64,000 bases of DNA from Thalassia testudinum (lineage: Eukaryota > Streptophyta > Magnoliopsida > Alismatales > Hydrocharitaceae). The notes below the pieces were generated by a model, which saw only the letters and a program-made list of their open reading frames with translations, searched no databases and was not told the DNA's origin. The position numbers and the translations under genes were made by a program. The DNA lies in NCBI GenBank assembly GCA_037157565.1, contig JAZHRO010000013.1, positions 37,266,501 to 37,330,500 on the forward strand. The letters are read 5' to 3'. This document shows, in pieces, positions 33,101-45,100 of the stretch; position 1 is the first letter of the stretch, and each line of letters starts with the position of its first letter.

Positions 33101-36100
33101 AGTAACCGGATCCTGTGTTGGGTCATGTGCGGAGTTTGGGATCCGAGGGTGGTTTTTGTCCCTCATCAGGCACATATGCCAGTTTACACCCCAGCATACC
33201 TTTGTCTCTCAGCATGTCAAGAACATACTTGCGCTGGGAAAGCACAAGTCCTTTAGTGTGTTACACCTCAATACCAAGGAAGTAGTTGATATGGCCTAAA
33301 TCCTTGGTAACAAATTGTGACTATAGCATATTCTTTGTTTCCTCTATGCCCTGCTTGTCACTGCCAGTTAAAAGTATGTCATCCACATGCACCACAAGTA
33401 TGACAGAGCCTGTTTGTTTATGCAATGTAAAGACATAATGATTAGCTGAAGACCTGGTGAATCCATAATCTTGTACCACCTTGCTGAATCTCTCAAACCA
33501 AGCTCTAGGACTTTGTTTTAGTCCATAGATAGCTTTCTTCAGTCTACACACCTTCTGACATTCCCCTTCAGTAGGAAAGTTGGGTGGTTGTTCTATGTAG
33601 ACTTCCTTCTTCAAATCGTCATATAAGAAGGCATTTTTGATATCTAGCTAATGGACGGTCTAATGTTTGTTGACAATAAGAGATAGCAGTATCCGAATAG
33701 AATTAAGATGAGCTATCGGGGAAAAGGTCTCAAAGTAATCAACCTTGAATGGCTGAGTATATCCTTTGGCCACCAAGCGTGCCTTGTACCGATCCATAGT
33801 GCCATCAGGATGACATTTAAGGGTGAGCACTCATATACACCTCACAACAGTAGCTCTTGGGGGTAGATCAAGAAGGTCCCAAGTGCCACGGGATTGTAAA
33901 GTTGCTATCTCCTCCTCCATTGCCAATGTCCAAGACAGATCTCGAAAGGCCTCATGGTGATCTCGAGATACCTCCCAATCGGTAGACGTAATAGCATGAA
34001 CATCGATCAAGATATTTTTCTTCCTGTGGGATCCGACAACTCGAGAGATGGACCAGAGCAAGAAGTTGGATTTGTCCAGTTTAATCGATGCCCCCTCCAT
34101 GGTAGAGTTCTTCCCTATCAAGTCACTCACAGTGTCTTTCTGATCCCCCATAATATATGAAGTTGAGATCCACGAAGAATCACAGATCTAGTGTTTGAAA
34201 ATCAGATCATGAGATGTGAAAAATTCAGACTTCAGACGAATAGAATGCCTTCCAACAAGTTTTGCACATGCTAGGGCATAAAAGAGGCCCCATCGGTGCT
34301 CTTCATGGTGCTGGACCGCTTGGAGAAGCCTTGGCGGCGGCGTTGGGTTGATCGGAGGGCTTGGTTAGCAACGCTGGAGGGCTACACCATCGGTGGTGGC
34401 GCCTCAAATGCGCTGCAGGCCCTATGGTGGTGCTGCAAGGCCCTACGGCGGTGCTGCTGTAGGTTTAGATCGATTTGCGGCGGCGCTTCTGCTTTGCAGA
34501 GGCCTAGGTAGCCGGTGGCAGCTACACTGCTAGCCCGAGAATGGCCTGTGGTGCTGGTTGGGAGGTCGAGGTGGCCTTTCTGCGGCGGTGCTACCGGCCT
34601 AGGTGGTTGGTAGCGTCGCTGAGAGGTGAGGGGTTAGGGTTTTGGTGGGAAGGAAGGGAGGTTGAAGTTTAGTGGGATACCAGAGCCCCGGTTTAGGATT
34701 ACTGCTCTGATACCATATTAGGATCGAAAAGAATTAGTTCATTTAGAGAGACCTGGGCCTCTTTATATAGAGAGGCATTAGAGAGGGAATTACAGGTATA
34801 CCCCTTCACCTTATAACATAATAAAAAGCACCCATCACATATAACTCAACATAATCTTCCCTAGAAAGGACTCTAACCACCTACTTAAAGAGAAGTGCCT
34901 TATTGAATTCATCCAATCTTCGGACACCTAAGCTACCTTCCTTCTTGGGTCTACAAACCTCTTTCCAAGGAACCAACTGCATAAAATGACCCATGGCCTC
35001 CATATCTTTCCAAAAGAATCTTTTTTAATCACCTCTGCTATTTGCAAAATCTTTTTTGGAGGTCGAACTACTAAAAAGTAGAAGACCAGTAATGATAATA
35101 GGACAACCTTAAGCAAAACTAGGGGACCCCCTCTAGAAAGCAACCTTCCACTCCAAGCAATGAGTGTCTTCATCCTATCCACCATATCATTCTGGTTGGA
35201 TGATACTAAACATCCACCCTTCAAAGGAAGGCCAAGATATCTGATTAGAAGGTGAGAAATCTCTTCCACCACTCCATTAGAAATCGTGAAAGGAACCAAC
35301 AAGGACTTTCTTCTATTGATCTTTAGGCTAGAGAAATCCGCAAAATCCTCACTAGGGATGCCACATGGGTTGCTTCCAATGTACCTCCCTCTACAAAAAA
35401 ATGTTGTATCGTCCATGTGTTGCAGGAGAGGAGTAAGAAGTGTACCATCTTTTTGACAGGTGAAGCTAGGAAACCGATTCCCTCTACATGCCTTAAAAGC
35501 CAAGTGAGCAAGAGTATCCGCAGCTATATCAAACATTAAAGGTGCTAATGGGCACTTTTGTCTCACACCTCATTGAGGTTGAATCCATGTACCATTTAAA
35601 TGGCCACTAATTAAGACTGAAAAGGAGGAAGTAGTGACACATCTTTTCATCAAAAGAATCCACATCTCTGGAAAACCTATTTGTAGAACCTCCCAGAAAT
35701 AAGTCTAAGACACAGAATCATATGCCTTTGAGAAATTCACCTTCCCTAAAAAAGCTGATTTCTTCCTTCTCTTCCAAGAATTGATCATGTCCTTTGCAAT
35801 CACAAAGGAATCTTGCAATGATCTATCTTTAATAAAAGCTGATTGGATCAGAGATATAATGGTAAGCATGACTACCCGTAATTTGTTTGCCAATATCTTG
35901 GCCACCAGTACATAAATAGAGTTAGAAAGGGCGATCTGAAGTCATCAACTGAATTTGCACCAGGCTTCTTCAGCAAGAGAAACAAGTAAAAGCGATTCAA
36001 CCTCTTAAAGCCCTCATTGTCTTTTTCAGGAATCATTATCATAACATCAGGACCTATAACGCCCCACATCTTGTTAAAAATAATTTGCAGCCCATCAGGT

Positions 36101-39100
36101 CTAGGGGATCCCTCAGCCTTTAGCCCATGTAAAGCTCTGATAACCTCCTCCTCGTTGATCTCCCCAAGGAGTTCCGCCTTGGCGTCATCATTCACATGTA
36201 CCATATCTAAAGATCCTAGCTGCCACTCCCCTACCGGCTGCCTCCTAGTGAACTCATGGAAATGAGAGTGAAAGGCTTCACAAATCAGGTTCCTTTGATT
36301 TATTGTGTTCTCCCCACACATTAAAAACACTTATCATATTTGATCTTCTCCTTGAGCTAGTCGTTAAATGGAAAAATCTAGTATTTGCATCCCTCTCTTT
36401 AAGCCACAGCTGCCTGAATTTTTTTGTCTCTAATCCATTTCTCTTTTCTTATCTTCCTCCACAACAACCGGTTGTAAGTTTTTGCGTTCTTGGCATTCCT
36501 TACTGGAAAGTGGGGACGTATCCTCTTGTCTAAGGGATGAAATTTTTTACAATGCCTCCTTCTTAGCATCCCGACGTGCCCAAAGGCCTTGCTTAAAATC
36601 AATCATCGCCTCATGAACAACACAAATTTTACGGGCCAAAATGTATGTAGCAGAGGTGGATGCCGGTGTAGAAGTCCACTTGTCCTGAATTAAGTCTTTG
36701 AATCCTGGTTCCTTCAACTAAGATTTATGGAATTTAAAATAAGTAGAGAAAGATGCACCTTTGTTACTACACCATAACCATAGCTGCAGAAATCAGCAGT
36801 CGGTATTCAGTCGGTAAGGTCACCAACTAAGGAGTATACAATATGTGGGTGATTAATCGGGGATTAATCGATATATTCTTTAATATTTAAAATTTTAAAT
36901 ATAATTATATATATCATTATACATATTAAATATACATATATATGAATTAAAATATCACATATATATTAATATTATTTTTTGATGTACATATTCTCTCAAT
37001 ATAGCTTCTAACAAAAAGCTATCAATATCACAACACATAAAATAAGACAAATAAACTAAGATTGGTACATCATAAATCTAAAGGAGACAAGTTGGGGTAA
37101 AGAAGACAAGAAGAGGGACTCAAGACCGAGGGTGTTGCTTAGGGCTGAGACTTTCATGTGTTAGGAACTTGGGGTAATGGGAGAAGTCGGGTTTAGTTGG
37201 GTGCATTTAGGCGCTTGGTTTAGTTGGATTTTGGTTTGGGGGTGCATTGCACATGTATCAAAACTAAAAAAATGACACATTAAAACTTACTTGGCTGATT
37301 AATCGGATAATCAGCCGATTAATTGCGTAGATCGACTATAGGACCGAATATAGGTACTCGATTCATTTTTGGACCTCATATGATTACGGCCGATTAACCA
37401 GCCACATTGATCAATTTTTGCACCCTTGACCATAACAAAGGAGAATGATCCGAAAAAGGCCTTTTACAAGCCACAATCTCCGCTCCATGAAAAGATTCCG
37501 CCAGGTTACAAAGAAATTTATCAATGCAAGACATAGCTCCATTTTCGTTTCTCCAAGTGTACCGCACCCTTGAAGCTGGTACATCCATCAACTCGAGTTC
37601 CTACAAGAGATGTTGGAATTCAAAAGTAGATTTATCCAACCTTCCAGCCAGTCAGTCATTGGCAGAAAATGTTGCATTAAAATCATTGGTAACCAACCCC
37701 GGCATACCATTCACCAAAAGTGAAGCTTGACCAATCTGTTTCCAAAATCAAGCCCTTGAGGCATCCTCACAAGGACCATAGACACATGAAATGGCCATAG
37801 ATAGGCCATCCACCTTCGTTGTAAAACCACGGTCGCTACTCTTTCGGTCACCAATGATAATGTCAGCTCAAAAAAATCGTTATGCCACAACAAAATAATA
37901 CCTCCAGACCTTCTTTCCTCTTTTACTTCAAGATAATCAGTGTACCGATCGCTACATAAGCTATTCTTCAATTGCATGGACAAACCATCCAAGTGGGTTT
38001 CTGAGTAATATCCATCTCCATTTAGCCGAGTATCGCCTCATGATCGATCTCTGGTTCTCATCCTGAAGCCCACGTATAATCCAAGAGAGAACCGTAACCA
38101 TGAAAATTTGTTTTAACCCCTCCCTTGTGAATCTTCTTGACACCAATTACATTTGCCACCCGACCATCAATCTCCTCCACGTTATTGCAATCAGGAACCT
38201 TCACAGTTGACGCTTTCTTTGTAATTTTCTTCCATTTGTAACAAGCGCCAAGGATCATTCTATGTTTCTGCGAAATCATCTTTGTATGGGCTGAAGATCT
38301 ACATGAAGAGGACCTGTGTAACATGCTCCTCCCACTATTAGGACCCTTTTCAATTGGATAGTCAATGTCACCCACATCTGAGGTCGCATCCTCCACTCCA
38401 CAGACCTGCATCTTTCCTACACCAGCCATCTCTTCCACATTCAGACTGCATCGAAGATGGTGTTGGGGCTCCCCACAATCTAAGTTCCCAAATATCGATC
38501 CAAAAGTAATTGGAGTAGGCCTTTCCTGAAATACATCACAAGTACCAGCAGCAAAAACGGTAATTTGACAGTAATAGTCCAAACCATGTTGCGAATAAGG
38601 GGCTCTAGGTCTATACTCACCGCGTCCGGACCCATTGATGGGTCTGGCGGCCACCTGCATATAGCCAAAAGAGGTCCCCTTATTCTCATGAAATAAAGCA
38701 TGGTCCTCAGTAAAATTCTCCACTAAAAGAGGAGTCGGCTGTGATGTTCCAGCCACTGAATCGTGGCCATCACCAGTCTGATCAGCAGCAGCCACCGGCT
38801 CCTGCACATCAACGCCATCAGCAGATGGGCCTCCCATTTCAAAATTCAAAAAGTCAAAATGGTTATAATTGGGAAGAATTAACTCACCAACTCCAGATTC
38901 GTTAATGGACTTGGATTCCAACTGTTTGGCGCCAAAAAAGGCCCCTGCCACCTCAGTCACCATTTTGGGACCATTATCCAAATTTGGAAAACCATCCGCC
39001 CCAAAATCAGGGAGGCCAGCTGTATCCTGATGCTCTGAATTTCAAAAAATTCCAGGCTGGAGAGCCAGTTTGGAAATCGACCTCCAAACCTTGCGCACAC

Positions 39101-42100
39101 CCCTAGAACCACCGCCAGCAATGTTGTTCACAGGAGTGGCCACTGCTGCAGTCTTCCCGCTGCCATTGGCGCCTTTGTTGGCCACCACCTGGGCGTACAT
39201 TGCAGCTTCTACTGCAGCCAGCCCAGATTCGACCTTCATCTCCTCGAAAGAAATCACACAAGCACACCTCCGAATCGTAGGATCTCTATATTAGGCGGCA
39301 CCTTCCCGATTCGCATCTCACCTTCCACGGTCACTGTTGATGCATCTCTATCTTGGTGGCCAATACCATGACATCTCTGAACCCGAGCAAATGAAGAGCA
39401 CAAGGAATTCACAACCCCCAACGTTCTCAATTTGAGTGGAATCTTGATAATACGAAAGGTGATCAAAGGGCGCAACGGGACCCTCTCATCACTAGCACCT
39501 TCGTAGATGCCCGGAGATCTCCATCTGATACTCCCACGACCAATGCTAGTCTCCTTGAACTTAAGAAACTTAACATCCGACTTGTTCAACCCAAAGACAA
39601 TCACCTTCCTTTTCGACAACATTGCTAGCTTCCACCCACTAGATGATAAACCCAAATGAGATAACGAAGAGCGTACCTCATCCACATTTACTAATCCACC
39701 AAGGAAAACACACACTAGAGACGAATCCAAAAGCACTTCCATCTTCCTCACCTCCAACGACCACAGAATCTCGATCTCCGAGCACAGGGGATCATATGGC
39801 TGAGGTGGCAGCTTCTGTCCAATCGACGAACTCTTGGCACACGATCTCCAACGATGATCGACACTGCAACAGAGGAGGCACACCACCGGATTGCGGTAGT
39901 CCCTTGCAAAGTGGCCTCTCCCTCGGCACTTGTAGCAAACCACCTCACGGAGACGGCGAGCGAGAGGAAATCCCCCATCACCCCTCCCTCTCTCCCCTTT
40001 CATGGCTCCCATCAGCCCTCTCTAGTCAGTGTTGTTTTTAGTAAAGAGTTAGTATGTTCCCTTGTTTGCCCTTGCCCTCTCTCTATAAAAAAGGGCCAAG
40101 GATTCATCTTCTAAATTAATAAAATTCATTCTCCCCAAATCTCTAAATGGTATTAGAGATAGTCTTACATTATTATTTTGTTTAGGACGTAGATTATTTC
40201 ATTATCAATTCTTCTTAAAGTTCTTTTTTGGTCTCAATTGGGGTCTGTGTCGAGAACAACCGTAATGAGGAGGCGATGCTCGTAGAGGAGAAGAAATCTT
40301 GGGTGGCAAGACAGATCATGAGGAAGGGCCTCCACGTCAAGTGGATCTCCCCCACCTACCACAGGGGCAGCGCCGACGAGCCTGAGAAGCTCGACCAAAG
40401 ATTGGAGAAGAACGTGAGTGCTATTGATGCGAGGTGGAAGGCCCCAAGTCTTGCGTTGCCAGGAGGCGTGAGGACGCTGAGGAACGCAGACGCCAAGGTC
40501 ATCGTCCTTGACCTTGACTGCCACAGGAAGGAGCACCATCGCGTCCAATAGGTCATAGAGGAGGTGGGGAAGAGAGGAGTATGAGCGTACAACTCAGTCA
40601 TCGAGGTGAAGGATCTTGGCGGAGATCTCACGAGGACAACATTGGCGATGGCGATGAAGGCATCGGTGGCGCTTAAGGGAGCGGTAGTGGTGCTCGAGGA
40701 GTCACGCGAGGATGAAGAAGGGTTGCAAAAAGAAGGCGGCAATGATTTAGGCGAGGATCTCGACGGAGATCTCGCACGATTGCATGAAGTGGAGATCCGA
40801 TCACAGGCAACGCATGAACAACATGGAGGAGATTTAAAGGTTGAGTTATGTTTTTAGGTCATTTGATGCTTTGAGCCTTTATACACCTCTTTTTTTACCC
40901 TTGATTATAAAAAAAGGAGAGGATAGTAGAAAGAAATAAAGGATATCGAAAAAAATGGAGAGAAGGACAATAAAGAGAGAGGAAGGAAATATATAAAAAA
41001 AAGAAGAAAAAGGAGAATATATATATATATATATATATATATAGAGTGATTAAAAAAATTAATGATGATTATATTTAAGGGAAGAAGGGGAGCTCTTCTC
41101 TAGTTTTTTTTTTTTTTTTGGAAAAAGAGAAAGGATCACTACCGTGAATGATAGTCATCCATTTTATTATATCATATAAACAACTACATACACGGCTGCC
41201 ACAGCCTCACAGACGAAGCTATCTCATTAATATATTCTCTATCCACGCCCTTTCCCCATTAAATACCACATCGTTCCTAGTCCTCCAAACCCCCCACAAA
41301 GCAACCAACATAAGAGCACGTGGCTTGGTTGATTGTGTGAAGTCCAACCATAGTCTATCCCATATTGGAACAGAAGCGATGCCATACTTCATTTGTAACC
41401 AAGAAGGAGTTAAACAAATGTCTTGTATCATCTTCATCAGACCCACACAATGGGAATGCCACTTCTCTAGTTTTATTATTTCTTCTCTTTGTTATTTTCT
41501 TTTCCCATAGAGTATGGGAGAAAGGGGGAGTGTAGATCCTATTATAGTCATCCTCCATTTGGGAGTCTCTTTTTGTTTGAGATCATCACATGAGAAACTA
41601 CAACTTTTGGAGGTCCGGAGTTTTGAAGTCTCCAGAGGAGAGATTCAGTTTTGAGGTCCTCATAAGAAGGGCTCATGTCAAGTTTTTATATGGGAAATCC
41701 AGTTTTGTGGACTTCAGAGGGGAGATCCAATTTTGAGGTCTTTATAGAAAAGCCCATGACAGGGAGCTAGTTACAACAATTCGTCTAATAGTTCTAGCCC
41801 TATCATCGTTAGCACACTTGCCTACAAGTTGAGCATTGCATGCTCCAACTTGAGAGGTAGTGTTGGAGTATGTGTAGTTGGTTTAGTACCACATAGTGGA
41901 GTGGGACTGTGTGATGTGTGGTGGCCTATAAATAGCCATTGTACTCCCCACTTATTCTTTGAGAAGAGTAATATAGATATCATTCCTATTGGGGTCTTCT
42001 CTTGTGGTTTTCTTCCGCTCTTCGTAAGTGGGGTTTTTATGTAAACCTAAGCATTTTTATTGCTTTGTTTTGATATCTTGTTACATTTCCACTTATTCAT

Positions 42101-45100
42101 ATTATTCAATTGACTCATAAGGTGGACGACCCATTTAGTGAGAAGAGTCTCATTCATCACTTGAAAGTTCTAGACTTCCAAACCTCCCATCTCCTCCTTA
42201 CAATCCTCCTCCTAAGCCACAAGAGGAATCTAGTTATCTTTAGAACCAAAAGCCCATAGAAATTTCAACCTAATCGAGTCAATCCTCTTTAGAACCATTG
42301 TTGACACACTTATGAGGAATAAATAGCACATTAGCAACACTGAGAGAATAATAGAGAGGAGAATAAGCCTGGCCCCCTTAAAAAGAAGTTTACCTACCCA
42401 TACTTGCAGGTGTTTCTCTATTCTTTCTAGAATGAGGGTTCAATCCCAAGTAGTGATGCGACCTAGGGAGAGTAGGAAGCCATGGTACTTAATAGGGTTT
42501 TTAGTTGCCATACTCCTAGGGTTTCCCCACAAAATGTCACTCGATTAGTAGTCATCCCAAAAGGTAGGAACCCTGACTTTTGCAAATTCATCCTTAGCCC
42601 AGAAGCTTCAGCAAAAACTTCTAGTGGCAATCGTGCTGTTTTGGCCTACGAGGAAGACCCCTCAATGAGGAAAATGGTGTCGCCTGCATATTGTAGCAAA
42701 GGGACCACCATGCCGCCTTGACTGGAGCTGAAACCTTTAAGGAGGCTAAGCTTGGCATGAAGCATAGCAAACATTTGCCAAGAAATCTACTGTCAAGACA
42801 GAGGGAGCCAAAGGACAACCTTGCTCCACTCCCCTCCCAGTCCTCATCTATCCCCCTGCAGTCGACCATTGATTAGGATAGAGCGTGAAGTGGATGCTAC
42901 ATAGGCCTTTATCTACTAAATCTGTAATGACCCAGGCCTTAACCCATGTCTAATGAGAAAAACTAACCTTAGCAATTTATTGGGCATGGACCCCATGAAC
43001 CCAAATAACTATCCAAAATGCATAAACCTAACAAGTAGTAATTCTTAATCTTTATATCCCAATATTCATTTCCATGAGTTTACTTATGTGGGTTTATTTT
43101 TCAGGATGTTATAGAATCCATAAAGGTGGAAACCCTTGTAGTGTGAGGTTAGCTAAGAGGAAGTTCTAGTCCAAGTTGTTGTAGGCCTTGGAGAAGTCAA
43201 TCTTCTAGTAGAATGCTTTTGTTCCTTCTCTTTCCTAGCTACCAGGATCTCAGAGGGCATAATATGATTTTCCATGGTGGATCTACTGATAATGAAAGTA
43301 GATTGTACCAGTTTGATCAAATGGTCAAGGACTTCTCCTAGTTGATGTGCCAAGATCTTGGCACATCAACTAGGAGAAGTCAAAATTGGCAACCAATAGA
43401 TATATAGAGTTGGACAACACAATTAGTTTATAATCCCCCACACAGACTCCATCATCTCCCCTTTGGGAAGGAGGAACATAAAGAAGTGGTTAATCTTGGT
43501 TAAATCTCTATAGTCATAAGGTGATCAAATACAACCATAACATTAGCTTTCAGGAGATGGTAAAATTTTTTGATGAAAAACATTGGAAACCCATTGGGGC
43601 TTAGGGAGCCTTCTTACTTTAGGAAGCAAAGAGCCTGCTAAACCTCATCCTCAGTGAAAAGGTGAGAAAGTGAAGTGACATCTGCCTGAGTAAGTCTCCT
43701 TGCACGATAGCCTCCTACGTGATAGGTCCTATGGTTGTTGTGGTAGAATAATTGGTAGCAGAAATCAACAAAAGCTCTTTTCACCTTCTACAACCCAAAA
43801 TGTATGTCATTCTGATAAGAGATTGAGTCGATCTAGTTCCTTCTCCTCTTACCATTTGTAAATGAATGAAAAAATCTAGTGTTGGAGTCCTCTTCCTTTA
43901 ACCAGAGCTATCTAAATCATTGCCTCCATGCTACTTCATCTTTTTTGTTTTCCAACTAAACTCGTAGGTGGAGCTCTGACCTCTTTGCGATCGCTTGAGG
44001 GGATAGATCCCTAGTGTCTTGAATATTGTCAAGTCTAGAGATGCCTGTTAGTGCCTCATCTTTGCATTTATTCCTAGCTTCCTTTAGCTCTGTTTTGAAT
44101 TCCAAGTTCTTGTCTCTAAGAGAATCTTCTTCTGATAGACCTTGGATGGTTGGCACTCCCTCCGCTACTACTCTTTTCCTACAAAAGCCATCTTCAAAGA
44201 GTCAGGACCTCGTAAACTTAAAGTAGGTCCCAAAATGTGTCTTTCTTGGAGTCTCATTCCAATGGGGTGTGATCAAAGAATGGTTGCAATAGTGCCTTAG
44301 CCAGGTTGAGTGAGTACCACCCACTAAAGTCGATAGAGCCAAAAAAATCTATCAAGTCAAGACCTAGGGCCCCCCCTCATCCAAATTCCTTTAAGAGAAT
44401 CTGCAGTTAGGGATGATAGTGGAGACCTTATCAACAACATCATCTGATCCCCTATCTTTGCCTTAAAAGTATCTGGTCTATCATCCACACATAGGGTTGC
44501 ATTGAAGTCTCTTGCGTATAGCCATGTGTCTTCTATCACCAACTAGGATAACTCCTCCCAAAGTGTCAACTTATCTTCCCGTGCACATGATCCATAAATG
44601 TTTATAAACTACATGAGAATCTATCACTCACTCCATCTTTGAGGATTAACGACTAAGGAGAAGGAACGTATTGCGATACCAATTAGGTTGAAGGTGTCCT
44701 TGCTCCAGCCAATTTGTAGTCTGCTAGATCTAGCGGTAGCATTCAAGGCTGCATACTGGTCTAGACGTTCACCACCCATCCTTACCTAATGATCGAGGTC
44801 TCCAATTTAGTTTCCTGGAGAAGGAAGGGCACTATCAATTTTCCACTCCATGATATACTTGCCAAGGATCCCCTTCTTATCGTGGTCTCTCAGACCCCTA
44901 AACTTCCAAGTTAACACCTTCATTGTGGACAATTAGCAACCCCACCACCAATCTTAGACATGCGCGACCTATCTCGGGTAATGCATCTATCAACCACATA
45001 GAGCATAGCCTTGTAGCTTTAGCAATCTTGGATTTCTCTTTTTCCTCTAACCTTTGTGGGGAGGAGATAGGTGGGGGGATAGAGGCGTAATGTGCTTGAC

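Larger units (their letters stand above)
23656..33168 (-). mobile_element. Gypsy-type LTR element inserted in Copia-2, no pol visible
   Basis: The LTRs are 23656-24220 and 32604-33168 (565 bp each), bounded TGATG...CATCA. The minus strand carries the LTR TATA (TTATAAATAGTGAG at about 23933 and 32889) and the gag-like ORF downstream of the 32604 LTR, so it reads on the minus strand. Its interior holds a duplicated gag segment, a 78-bp array and an antisense ORF region. I found no RT, integrase or protease motif. Flanks GCTGT and GGCAC are not a clean target duplication. Confidence 0.78.
22732..34851 (-). mobile_element. Copia-2 element (minus), 12.1 kb including a nested Gypsy
   Basis: The LTRs are 22732-22860 (3') and 34716-34851 (5'). 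On the minus strand the 5' LTR is followed by TGGTATCAGAGC (34704-34715), an exact Copia PBS. The 3' LTR is preceded by the PPT CTTGAGGGGGAG. Flanks GAATT and TAATC form at best a poor target duplication. The coding part is gag start fused to RT, then RNase H, interrupted by the Gypsy at 23656-33168. Confidence 0.87.
21739..40147 (+). mobile_element. LTR-3, a Copia LTR split by LINE B
   Basis: The left part is 21739-21802, beginning TGTTAGGAAATAAATC after a PPT. The right part is about 40023-40147 with CTCTCTCTATAAAAAAGGGC (TATA) and is followed by the PBS TGGTATTAGAGA at 40148. TAGTCAGTGTT..GTTTTT at 21784-21802 and again at 40023-40040 is the LINE B target duplication. The LTR thus has both a PPT before it and a PBS after it. 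It resembles the LTR at 48629. Confidence 0.72.
20296..42111 (+). mobile_element. Copia-1 LTR element, expanded to 21.8 kb by nested insertions
   Basis: The LTRs are 20296-20540 and 41861-42111, in the same orientation. The 5' LTR is followed at once by TAGTATTAGAGC, a variant of the Copia initiator-tRNA-Met primer site, and the 3' LTR is preceded by a purine-rich CTTGAGAGGTAG. GACTT (20291-20295) and GACTC (42112-42116) form a 5-bp target duplication with one mismatch. The LTR end could be 3 bp shorter (ending TTA/TCA). I see no gag-pol in its own internal sequence (20541-21738 and 40160-41860), so it may be a non-autonomous type. Confidence 0.82.
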
